Assembly (NCBI GenBank): GCA_019054805.1
Contig: JAHQIY010000018.1
Coordinates: 1,178,001-1,242,000 of the forward strand
Reading direction: 5' to 3'
DNA from: Brachionus manjavacas
Lineage: Eukaryota; Rotifera; Eurotatoria; Ploima; Brachionidae
DNA length: 64,000 bases
A program made the position numbers and the translations under genes. Positions 54,662 to 64,000 of the stretch are shown here, in pieces (positions within the stretch are counted from its first letter, which is position 1; each line of letters begins with the position of its first letter). The notes under the pieces are model-generated. The model was given only the letters and a program-made list of their open reading frames with translations. It was not told the DNA's origin and ran no database searches.

Positions 54662-57600
54662 ATGGTAAATTTAACGGAGACAAAATCACAAGATAACGCA
54701 TCGAGCAGCCCATTCTCCAATCTGTTCAGCTTGTCTCGTCCCATCAATTTGTTCGAGGATCAATTGGAAAAAACCAAAAATCTAATTCTCAAACTAAATC
54801 CTCAGTCGTCTTTGTTCGAGTTCATCGAGCCGATCGAGTCCAGTCACGCCAAAACCAGCACCACTGGCAAACTCACCACTAACAAATTGAACGCGACCAG
54901 CCACCGTTCCAGGCCCTACACTCTGTGCAGACCGGACAAGCAAAACGACAAGCAAAGCGACAAGAAGAGCGCCGAAGCGTGCTCCAACGGCACCTATCAC
55001 CAAACAGCCATTCTTGCGCGCCTCTCCTCCATCTCAAGCACTTTCAAGTCAATTTTTGTCAGACCCAAAAACACCAAGCACATCGACTTGAACTCGCTCA
55101 AACACAACAACACCAACAACACCAACAGCAGCAACAACATCAACAGCAAAAATGCCAAGCCTCCTCAAACTGACTTTAAAATAAAACTTTTCTCAACCAA
55201 CAGCAACAACATCAACAGCAACAACTGCTTGGATCCGAATGCGACTCTCTTGGATCAAAAGATCGAGAAAATAATCTCGAAGAGTGTGGACACTTATTCG
55301 GCGTGGTCGCACTCGTCCGGCTCGTCAGTAGTGTCCACTTTGTCCACCACGTCCAATCTGACCACTGATTCGTTGTGTTTGCACGCGGCCACGGCCAAGC
55401 CTTCCCTCAAATCGAACACTCTGCTCGCCACCAAATGGACTTGCATGGTCTGCTTGAGCAAGCACAAAATGGACGTCAAAGTGTGCTCGATCTGCGGCTC
55501 ACAGAAACAAAATCAAAAGGTTGGCATCAAACAAACGCACAGCAACACGCTCAAAGCGATCAGCAGCAATCAACAGCACACAGGCGCCAACCCGTCCTAC
55601 TTGAAAACATGGACGTGTTCGTATTGTAGCTTTGGCAACGACAGTTTGAAAATAGTCTGCATGAATTGTAGAAGCTCGAAGCAAATGAGAGGCGACCAAG
55701 TGAATCAGAGGGTTCAATTGAAGCGAGCTCGTCGCCAAGACCACCAAGCCAAAGCCACACTCAATACTAGCAACGAAGAAAATGAGTTGGAGCAGAGTGT
55801 GCTGACCAAAAAGTCAAAGCACGACCACACCAATACCAATCAGTCGCACAACAACCACGACGACCACAATGGTAACAATGGTAACAATGGCAACAATGGC
55901 AACAAGCCTCCGTGTATGTGCAAATGCAATCAAGACAAAAGCAAACTGGACGTTCAGTCCAACAGCAGCCAAAACACTTTGAGCAAAACTTGTCTTGTTA
56001 TGGCCGAGAGCACAACTCACAATTTGGTCACGCCGACCAAACCGTCCAATTTCTACGACACTTCAAAAAAATCTTGGACCTGTTCGGTGTGTTTGGTGAA
56101 CAATGACGATGAGAAAAATTGTTGTGTTTGCTGCACGACTGTTAGACAAGATAGCAGAGATAGCAAACAAAAATCGGACAAAATAAACCACATTACACAT
56201 GATGAACATGATGGCCAAAAAGACAACCGGCAACAAAAATCAAAGTGGAAGTGTCAAACTTGTTTAGTTTCGAATGATGACGACAAAGAGTTGTGTGTGT
56301 GCTGTTCGACGGCACGTCACAATTCACCATCGTGTGCAAAAACAAAATTTTCTGAATTGGTCGCTGCTGCTGGTGCTGCTGCTGCTGTTTCTTCAGGCTC
56401 AATCAATTCTGTTAATACAAACATTTCGTTTGGTCTCAAGACAAACGATGTGTCTAGGCCCATTTCGTTTGAGTCGAATTTTTCTGTTGCCGACACTAAA
56501 AGTGGCTTTTCGTTGACCAATCAACAACAGCAACAACAGCAACAACAACAACAACTACTCAGCGATACTAAATCAGCAGACAAAATAGAAGTCGGCGCAC
56601 GAGCGCAATTTTCTTTTGGTTCACAACTAGCACCCATTGAGCCAAACAAACAAAATCAATCAAACATGGACAATTTTTTAGCTTCAAAGCAAACTGTGAC
56701 AATTTCGGAGCCAACTGCTTTGGCTCATAGCCCTGCCAAGCAAACAATTGAAACAAACCAACAAAGTAAAGCCGTCCTTTCTTCCTCACTTGAAAACATT
56801 ACACAAACACCAAAAACAAACAATTTGTTTTCTTTTGCATCGGACCAAACTGTCAAGCCTAGTGGTTCATTGTTTGGCTCCAATTTGGCTGAACCAGGCT
56901 CAACTTTCGGCTCATTTGGCTCGGCCACAACTCAATCGAAGACGGCATTTTCTTTTGCCAACACTGAACCATCATCTAAGCCATCCTTTTCATTTGTTAA
57001 TAGCCCAGAGCCAAAATCAACTCATGTAACATTTGGCTCAAGTAACACTTTCAACAGCAACAACAACAACAACAACTCATCCTCAACTGATTCAAAGCCA
57101 ACTGCTTCCTTTTCGTTCAATTCATTTGCCCAAGAGCCAACCAAGCCAGCTAACACCATCACCACCACCAATTCAGCTCTTTTCTCTTGTGGCAACGAGA
57201 CAAAGCCGGCTTTTTCGTTTGGCAATGGCAATAGTGAAACAACACAAGCAGCCTTTTCTTTCGGTGCACCAAGTGAAGCAAAAAAAATCGAGCACACAAA
57301 GCCAGCCTTTTCGTTTGGCAATTGTACACAAAGTGACCAAAAAACAAATGGTTCATTTTCGTTTGGCTCAAAAGACACAGCTCAAGCAGCTGCCGGCGCA
57401 CTTACTTTTGGCTCATCATCGTCAAGTGGATCAAAGCCGGCATTTTCTTTCGGCAATACTGATCAACCAGCCAAAGCAGTTGGAGCAAGCGTTGCCGCCC
57501 CCACACTATTTGGCTCATCATCGTCAAGTGAAGCCAAGCCGGCATTTGCGTTTGGCAACAGTGTTGCGGCCAAGCCCACTTTATTTGGCTCGACCAGCAC

Positions 57601-57976
57601 AGAGACTAAAAGCAGTCAACAACCGTTTGTCTTTGGAGGACAAAGTGAAAAGCCAAAATCAGCAGAAACGGCAACACCAGCAACACCATTCAATTTTGGC
57701 AATACTAGCTCAAATTTTAATTTTGGCTGTAGCTCGAACCCGTTCAGTTCTTGTTCAACACCGTCCACAAAGCCGGCCTTTAGCTCTCTTGCTCCTAGTA
57801 CACCAACAACCACTACAGCAACAGTAGCAGCAGCATCAGCAGCAACGCCTTTTGCATTCGGCGCCATCAATCAACAAAATAATGTTGCCTCACCAAGTCT
57901 CTCACAAGTGCTGAGTGCTCAGACAACTCCGTCGACACGTGTCATCAAGAAGCCCACAAGGCGCTTGAAAAAATAA
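54662..57976 (+). CDS. Nup153-like FG nucleoporin with RanBP2-type zinc fingers
   Basis: Nuclear-basket component of the nuclear pore. One uninterrupted frame of 1104 residues. The N-terminal ~250 residues (FSNLFSLSRPINLFEDQLEK) are Ser/Asn-rich. Four RanBP2-type zinc fingers begin near residues 259, 317, 472 and 529 (W-x-C-x2-C...C-x2-C: WTCMVCLSKHKM, WTCSYCSFGNDS, WTCSVCLVNNDD, WKCQTCLVSNDD). A poly-Gln run lies near residue 621. From about residue 640 to 1070 it is an FG domain with FSFG, FGS and FxFG repeats. The C-terminus is basic (RVIKKPTRRLKK), fitting an importin-binding tail. Vertebrate Nup153 is longer (~1475) with four fingers and FxFG repeats. GC and codon use are richer than the flanks. 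AATAAA is near 58226. Confidence 0.92.
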   Translation: MVNLTETKSQDNASSSPFSNLFSLSRPINLFEDQLEKTKNLILKLNPQSSLFEFIEPIESSHAKTSTTGKLTTNKLNATSHRSRPYTLCRPDKQNDKQSDKKSAEACSNGTYHQTAILARLSSISSTFKSIFVRPKNTKHIDLNSLKHNNTNNTNSSNNINSKNAKPPQTDFKIKLFSTNSNNINSNNCLDPNATLLDQKIEKIISKSVDTYSAWSHSSGSSVVSTLSTTSNLTTDSLCLHAATAKPSLKSNTLLATKWTCMVCLSKHKMDVKVCSICGSQKQNQKVGIKQTHSNTLKAISSNQQHTGANPSYLKTWTCSYCSFGNDSLKIVCMNCRSSKQMRGDQVNQRVQLKRARRQDHQAKATLNTSNEENELEQSVLTKKSKHDHTNTNQSHNNHDDHNGNNGNNGNNGNKPPCMCKCNQDKSKLDVQSNSSQNTLSKTCLVMAESTTHNLVTPTKPSNFYDTSKKSWTCSVCLVNNDDEKNCCVCCTTVRQDSRDSKQKSDKINHITHDEHDGQKDNRQQKSKWKCQTCLVSNDDDKELCVCCSTARHNSPSCAKTKFSELVAAAGAAAAVSSGSINSVNTNISFGLKTNDVSRPISFESNFSVADTKSGFSLTNQQQQQQQQQQQLLSDTKSADKIEVGARAQFSFGSQLAPIEPNKQNQSNMDNFLASKQTVTISEPTALAHSPAKQTIETNQQSKAVLSSSLENITQTPKTNNLFSFASDQTVKPSGSLFGSNLAEPGSTFGSFGSATTQSKTAFSFANTEPSSKPSFSFVNSPEPKSTHVTFGSSNTFNSNNNNNNSSSTDSKPTASFSFNSFAQEPTKPANTITTTNSALFSCGNETKPAFSFGNGNSETTQAAFSFGAPSEAKKIEHTKPAFSFGNCTQSDQKTNGSFSFGSKDTAQAAAGALTFGSSSSSGSKPAFSFGNTDQPAKAVGASVAAPTLFGSSSSSEAKPAFAFGNSVAAKPTLFGSTSTETKSSQQPFVFGGQSEKPKSAETATPATPFNFGNTSSNFNFGCSSNPFSSCSTPSTKPAFSSLAPSTPTTTTATVAAASAATPFAFGAINQQNNVASPSLSQVLSAQTTPSTRVIKKPTRRLKK

Positions 57977-58535
57977 CTCTAACACTTACACACACACGCA
58001 CACGCACACACTAAATGCCCGGTACTGTTTCTTCTTCTTTTTTAGACAAATAAGTTTTAACAATTTTGATATTTCTTTTTTTCTTATGTTGTATGTTTTC
58101 AAGTATTCTTATTTATCTTTCATTTTGCACTATTTCTAGACCTTTCTTTCTTTCTCTTGAACAAATATTATCAATTGATTTTGTGTAAAATTATTAAATT
58201 TTTTGAATGTCTATTTGAAATTAATAATAAAAATTAGATAAAATGAAGTTTTTTTTTTTTTTCTAAATTATTTTCTTTTTTTTCTCTTTTTTTTCTCTCA
58301 TTTAATTAATTCAAAAAGTCATCTAAATTAAATATTAATAAAATTTCTATTTGTTATTATTTATTCTTTAAATTTGATAAAATTGTCATTTGCAGGCCAA
58401 TTATTTGAAATAAAGTTAAATTTGACAAACTAAAATAACTTTTGAACGATAGGACATAAAAAAAATAATTTTGAACACCTTTCTTTTTTGAACACCCGTT
58501 AAATTTGTTTATGACTAAAAAAAAAAAAAAATAAA
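57977..58535. other. 3' UTR and spacer after the Nup153-like gene
   Basis: Contains a short (CA)n tract at 57985-58010, the poly(A) signal AATAAA at 58226-58231 and pyrimidine-rich tracts. No further gene. Confidence 0.5.
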
Positions 58536-59043
58536 ATAACGGATGAGCCAAAATGGTTGACAATAATTTTGTAATTGAAAAAGAATATGTTCTAGTCAGA
58601 GGAGAACGATGAAATTTTACAAGATGGTAGGCCTAGACCTTATGATAGTAGAATTTTAGTCAGACTGCTCTGACTTTGATTATACCGGTTTTTACACCCA
58701 AAAGTCTACACATTCCCCTGTATCTTAATACTCCCCGACCATAACTTATTATTTTCGAAAAAAAAACCAACTAGTCTTGTGCGAAATGGTCTCACAATTT
58801 TGGAACTATTTTCAAATTTATTTTGTCACTTTTCGTTCAAAAGTTATGGTCATTTTACCTTCAAAATTGACCTAATTTTCCAAAATTTGAAATTTGAGAG
58901 ATTTCATAATTTTTAAGTATAAATTTTTATTGGAATGCAATATCCGGCTAAAATTTTGCATGTATGTTAAATTTATATAGACAAATGTTTGTGTAAAATA
59001 TCTACCCGGAAAATTATTCCTATTATTTTGGCTCACCCGTTAT
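58536..59043. mobile_element. MITE with ATAACGG(A/G)TGAGCCAAAAT ends
   Basis: The left end ATAACGGATGAGCCAAAATG and the right end ATTTTGGCTCACCCGTTAT are inverted copies, and the match continues inward through AATAATTTT. About 508 bp with no long frame. Ends of the form CGGGTGAGCCAAAAT placed next to TA are usual for Tc1/mariner-type MITEs, so that assignment is likely but inferred. Confidence 0.75.
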
Positions 59044-59180
59044 ATATAAATATCATAAAGAATATAAAAAATTTGAAGAAAACAAAAATATTCAAATTCA
59101 TTTAGGTTCATGGCATTGTTTAGTTCGTTTTAATTTGATCATTTTAATTCAGAAAAATTTGAATAACTTTTTTACTAAAT

Positions 59181-59821
59181 GAGATAATTTAGTTCTACAA
59201 AATGCTTAATGTTCAAGAAACTTTGTTTAATCCAAAAATATATGTCTGCAAAAATTCTGCACAACAATAGGACAGTTGAATAGAATACTTTGTAATTCAC
59301 TTGATCTACGGACAAGGATTATCGTAAACACCAAAAAGTTTAAAAACAGAATAGACAAATTACTCAAACCTTTTTGAAACAGGAAAAATTAATTTTTTAT
59401 TAACATAATCTTTTAAGACTAAGTTTAAAATCAGACAGCTACCATAGCAAGGTTGGATATAGAATTGCTCCGCTGTTAGTCTGATGTAGCTTTTGTTATT
59501 ATTATTATTATTACTTAACTTTAATTTGTTATTATATTGCTAATAAACTGGTTGTAGGCTATTATAGCAGGACGTCTACTGTCGTCACAATAGCATTAAA
59601 TACTACTACTACTACTAGTTCAACAAAATGCTTAATGTTTACGAAACGTTGTTTAATCCAAAAATATATGTCTGCAAAAATTCTGCACAACAATAGGACA
59701 GTTGAATAGAATACTTTGTAATGGCGTGCAAAATGCAGAACAATTCAGAGAACTTTGCAGACTTGTTTTACTACATAAAGGAAATTTGCTTAAAATTAAC
59801 CATTTCGAGAACTAAATTATC
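59181..59821. mobile_element. Palindromic MITE split by a LINE insertion
   Basis: GAGATAATTTAGTTCT at 59181-59196 and its complement AGAACTAAATTATCTC at 59806-59821 are the outer ends. The family resemblance to 16106 (TTTAATCCAAAAATATATGTCTGC) is clear. The element is interrupted at 59296 by the LINE piece described next; without it and one copy of the duplication the MITE would be about 215 bp. Confidence 0.75.
59297..59616 (+). mobile_element. LINE 3' fragment flanked by ~106-bp direct repeats
   Basis: 59297-59390 has a frame ending in NTKKFKNRIDKLLKPF and a stop, which is the typical last segment of a LINE reverse transcriptase. A 3' UTR of ~220 bp follows, ending in (TAC)n. It is flanked by direct repeats, 59191-59296 and 59617-59722, that differ at about 4 of 106 positions. 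These repeats belong to the host MITE, not to the LINE, so they are best read as a target-site duplication. R9 elements of bdelloid rotifers are known to make a duplication of about 126 bp; ordinary LINE duplications are 5-20 bp. Confidence 0.8.
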
Positions 59822-60999
59822 TCTTCAAGTTTTTCTTACAAAAAAAATTTATTAATTAGAGAAATATTTACTAAATATTAATTAAATGATACTAAAATTA
59901 TTCAATTATTCAAACAATATGTTAGAGCAAATTTTTTTAATTTCAATTTTTAACTAGAATGTTTCAATTGAATTAAATAATCAAAATAAATTTCTCTTTT
60001 TTTTAAATTTTATATTAAACTTAACATTCAAGCTTTCTATATTCAGGGTTATTTATTATTTATAGACCCCATCAATTTGGTTATTACCAATTTAGAAAAA
60101 AATTCAAAAATATAATTTTAAATATTTCAACATTTTAAATGTTTTTTAAAGAAATTATTTAATTTATTTTATTTTTTATTTGTAGCAATTATTTAAAAGA
60201 ATTAAATAAATAAAGTGCTAATCGGTTTTTCATGTTTAACTATTAAAAATATTATCTAAATGATATGTAAAGATTAATTGAGTTTTTATAAGAAAGCTTT
60301 TGTTTTAGGTCTCATTAGTTTGTGTTTGAATACAACACTATTTAAAGAGTAAAAGATCTCTTAAACTCTCTTCATCTTATTTTCCCCAAACTCATTTATT
60401 GACTTATGATTTCCAAAAGATTGATGCCGAATGAACAAATTTAAGTCACCAATCTTTGCACCAACTCTCTAATTCGTGCATGGGGATTTCAATTAATTGA
60501 TGAAAAAATCAAAAAATATTGAGATAATATTCCCTCTTGTATAACTCCTTCACTTATTGGTAACGGATTACTTTTTTCCATACCAACTTTGATGATCACT
60601 TTAAAAATTTCATAACATCTTTATAAAAATCTCCATTGATAATTGCCTATTTTTTCACTAAGATTGTAGAAAATCTAGGTCTCCTTTCTGATAAATCCTT
60701 TGATAATACATTTTTAGGGATTGTTTTTAGTAAAGAAATATTGCAATTATTTAAAAGATAACTAATTTTTATAGAATAATTTAAAAACCATTCAAGCAAA
60801 ATCAGTAGATTAGTTGATGATGCATATATAAAAATTCATTGCTTATGAGACCCGAACTTTTAAGTCGATAAACAAAAAATAGAAAAAAATTTTCCAAACC
60901 AAACATAAACTGGTTTCTAATAGTAAAATAGCTATTGTTCACAATTTTTTTGGAAACGTTTTTTAAAAAAATTTGTAAAAAAAGCAGACTTATTTTTAA
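59822..60999. other. AT-rich intergenic DNA
   Basis: No supported gene. 60300-60840 is slightly less AT-rich, with scattered short frames, and might be an eroded retroelement, but no motif is convincing. Confidence 0.4.
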
Positions 61000-61600
61000 G
61001 TCACAGTTTTAAGTCTAAGTCACAAAAATTTAAGTCAAAGTCATGACTTAAAATTTTTTTTTTCTTTTTTTAATCAAAGTCATGACTTAAAATTTTTTTT
61101 TTTTTTTTAAATCAAAGTCATGACTTAAAATTTCTTTTTTTTTTTTTTTAAGTCAAAGTCATGAGTTTGATTAGAAATACTTTTAATTATTTATTTCATT
61201 AAAATTGAGTATTATTGGTAGTGGATGATTGTTGGCCGTTGGTTTTTTTTTTTTTTAATAAAATTATGGTTTTTTTTTAATTAATAAACATATTTAATTT
61301 TCTTAACTTTTTAATTTTTTATGTTATTTTGGCATCTTTTTTTTCAGCGCCGCAGTCCCAAATTCTGGCCGCCAAGCTGAACGGCTAAATGACCGCCCGC
61401 CACAATGTTGACCGTAACTTTGACTTGCCGCTTTTTTTTTACCGATTTTTTAAACTTAAAAATTTTTAAGTCATTGACTTGATTTAAGAAAAAAAAAAAA
61501 TAATTTTAAGTCATTGACTTGACTTAAAAAAAAAAAAAAAAATTTTAAGTCATTGACTTGACTTGACTTAAGACTTGTGACTTAAAAACAACTCTGAAAA
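61000..61600. repeat. Inverted array of AAGTCA(A/T)(A/T)G(T/A)C(A)TGACTT units around a GC-rich core
   Basis: Left side 61005-61165: three or more tandem units of about 40-55 bp, each AATCAAAGTCATGACTTAAAA plus a T-run. Right side 61455-61590: at least three units TTTTAAGTCATTGACTTGAC plus an A-run, in inverse orientation. The middle (61345-61440) is GC-rich and holds GCCGCAGTCCCAAATTCTGG. A related unit occurs singly at about 31825-31850. Probably a TIR element with tandemly expanded ends. Confidence 0.6.
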
Positions 61601-63188
61601 AAAGGTAGAAAAATATGCTATTTTATAGATCGATTTTAACCAAATTTGATACAAATATTTAAAAACTTTAACAATTAGTAGAATTAAAAATCTAATGGTT
61701 AACTAAAAAAAAGGCAACCTAGAATACCTTTACCTGTAAATCATACCTGTTCTCAAGATTCAAATAAATAAGACTTTCCTTTCGGCAGATATGAGAAAAT
61801 GTAATTAGATACTTAAATTTTTTAAGAAATTCAAAAAATTAATATTTTAGTCATTTTTGTCAAAACAGCTTTGAAGATACAATACATAAAGAAATAATTA
61901 AAAACATTGAAAATTGACCCTATTGTTTCATCAAAAAAATTTCTCTTTTTTTGTCAATCTAGTGGTAGAAAAATATTTGATTACAAATAACAATAAAAAG
62001 ATAAATTTTCAAACAAATAACTTTTTTTTTTTTATATTAAAAGATAATTAATTAATAAAAAATTTTAATTTTCTTTATTATTCACAGATTTTGCGCATTT
62101 TTATGAGATTTTTATAGTTGATGCAACTATGAACGTTTCACCTTGTTACATTCATATTAGTAATTTTGAACTTATGAAAAAAAAGTTTTTCAATTTTTTA
62201 TCATTTTGTTCTGTTCTTTGGTGATGAATTTCACAAAACCTGTCTATCATCAATTTTTTTATGCTATTAGTTTTATTATTCGGTGATTTTTCACCTGAAA
62301 AATCAATATTTAAATTTTAAAAAAAAATTTAATTTTAAAATATAGAAAAGAATAACTTTAATGTCAGAAAATTGTACAACAAAAAAAGAAGAGAGCTTTT
62401 GTTTTTAGAAAGAAGTTTTTTTGTTCTTGAAAATATCATTCTCATTGAAAAATAGAGGCATTGTAAAACTCTTTGGGTGACATGTTCTCTTCTAACTTTG
62501 ACCGAATGGTTCCATAAATATTATCATTGATGCATTGATGAATCATGATGAATGTCTCTGTATTAGTTTAAATCATGATAAAGAAAAAATTCTCGTAGAG
62601 AAAATATTTAAATAGAAAATTTTGATTATCTATAAATTATACTTACTTTAATTATAACACAAAAAACTAGATTACAAAATCAAAAAAAAATTGTTTTTTA
62701 AATTGACAAAAAGCCTTCTTTTCAGTCTGTAATCGTTTTGTTAATATTTAACTTTTTTCGATCTAAAGACTGTCAAGAAATGTTTAAATCTATTCTGAGT
62801 AGTCTGAGGGAGGTAACCTCAATTCTCTATTTGATAAAAATAGAATTTTTCGGTCCAGAAATAAAATACAAAGAATACAAATTAAGTCTGTTAAAGGGCT
62901 ATTAAATAGATATTTTTTACTTTTGCTTTATTGAATCAATTATGTATCGATGATATTGAAATTTTGGTAAATTTTAATCAAGAATAAATGTTTAAAAAAA
63001 CTTTTTCACCATGTTCAGCAGCACTTCGAGAATACAGATTATACAATTTAATTATTTGATAAATGAAAGGAAAAAATTAAAGTAAACAAAAAAAAAACTC
63101 ATTTACATTTCTAAATTAATCACCATTTGAAATACTGATTAAATAAGGCAACAAAAAGAAAACATAACAAAACAATGAAAACATTAGA
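61601..63188. other. AT-rich intergenic DNA with one dispersed repeat
   Basis: 62110-62240 matches the minus strand of 14700-14830 (ATGCAACTATGAACGTT, TTACATTCA, TTCACAAAACC). Otherwise nothing recognised. The 3' UTR of the RBPJ gene should occupy the right edge. Confidence 0.4.
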
Positions 63189-63557
<369 letters not shown>

Positions 63558-64000
63558 CTAGTAATTTAATTTTAGAAAATCAATTATTTTGGAAAATTTG
63601 AAAATGGTTAAAAAAATTAATTGATGAAAATAAATTTCTTTTTGAATGAAATTAAAATATTATATTTTCACTTTGCGCAAAATTATAAATTAAATTCAAA
63701 TAGGAAATTTCGGCTTTTTTAAATATAAGTATTTTTTCATTGTTAATTAAAAAATGCTTGGGTTGAAAAAAAAAAATTAATATTTAATGAAATATGCATT
63801 GATAAGAAATTTCAAAATTTTTAAATGATTCCTATGAAATTATGATATATTTTCAAATAGGAAATTTCACCTTTTCGTAAATATAAGATATTTTTTCATT
63901 GTTAATCTAAAAAATGCTTGGGTTGAAAATAACGATAATTATTGTAAAATTCAGTGAAAAAAAAATTCCAAAATTGAAAAAAATACTGTTTTCTTGACAA
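63558..64000. other. Intron of the RBPJ gene (partial)
   Basis: Contains a tandem-like duplication: 63700-63760 (AGGAAATTTCGGCTTTTTTA...AAAATGCTTGGGTTGAAAA) and 63858-63930 repeat each other with small changes, about 160 bp apart. No exon seen. Confidence 0.55.

Noticed and set aside
55375-57827. Many overlapping frames up to 264 codons on both strands across the Nup153-like gene
   Set aside because: They arise from CAA/TTG and TTTGGC repeats in other frames; only the 1104-residue frame has zinc fingers and FG motifs.
59191-59722. Reading the 106-bp direct repeats as LTRs of a tiny solo retroelement
   Set aside because: The repeated sequence is part of a palindromic MITE family found elsewhere without the insert, and the insert ends in a LINE-type RT tail, so target duplication explains it better.

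Overview
This is a window of AT-rich nuclear DNA from an animal. The evidence is spliceosomal GT-AG genes, an alpha-tubulin whose start codon sits alone before its first intron, the C-terminal exon of CSL/RBPJ (the Notch-pathway transcription factor), a TSSK-type kinase, MON2, NOP9, TRMU and a Nup153-like nucleoporin. Introns without transposons are 46-78 bp, mostly about 50. Very small introns, strong AT bias and a LINE insertion with a ~106-bp target duplication would fit a rotifer (Brachionus-like), but that placement is inference and was not tested.

Layout, left to right. 1-1970: repeats (a TIR element and LINE 3'-end tags). 1971-6599 (+): C-terminal part of an NACHT/WD-repeat (NWD-like) protein, one intron carrying a LINE remnant; it converges on alpha-tubulin (7001-8434, -). 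8435-17247: about 9 kb with no recognisable host gene, holding LINE pieces and palindromic MITEs. 17248-18552 (+): CDP-diacylglycerol synthase. 18966-19221: two divergent tRNA-Ala(AGC) genes, then TRMU (19274-20653, +). 21339-22384 (-): TSSK-like kinase. 22889-37722 (-): a complete MON2 gene of ten exons; three introns of 2.6-3.5 kb hold almost all its transposon debris. 38228-38641 (-): small glycine-zipper protein. 39546-44745: pogo-like remnant and several LINE pieces. 45066-46771 (+): calpain-like gene that looks broken. 46850-49800: nested TIR elements and a GC-richer reverse-transcriptase remnant. 49820-49892: third tRNA-Ala. 50087-52125 (-): NOP9-like PUF protein. 52526-54177: MITE, an internally deleted piggyBac element with TTAA duplications, and a hAT end. 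54662-57976 (+): Nup153-like nucleoporin. 58536-63188: TIR elements and a LINE insertion with long target duplication. 63189-63557 (-): last exon of RBPJ/Su(H).

The host genes are unrelated housekeeping or signalling genes and do not form a pathway. TRMU modifies tRNA and lies 52 bp from a tRNA gene, but tRNA-Ala is not its substrate, so adjacency is probably chance. What stands out is the diversity of compact repeats: piggyBac, hAT, Tc1/mariner, pogo, at least three LINE families, one non-LINE reverse transcriptase and six or more TIR/palindromic families, many nested. I see no CRISPR, operon or phage-like system. Exon boundaries were set by eye from GT/AG sites, reading phase and remembered family alignments; where phases close over the whole gene (MON2 1659 codons, NOP9 591, TSSK 290, glycine-zipper 121) I am confident of them.
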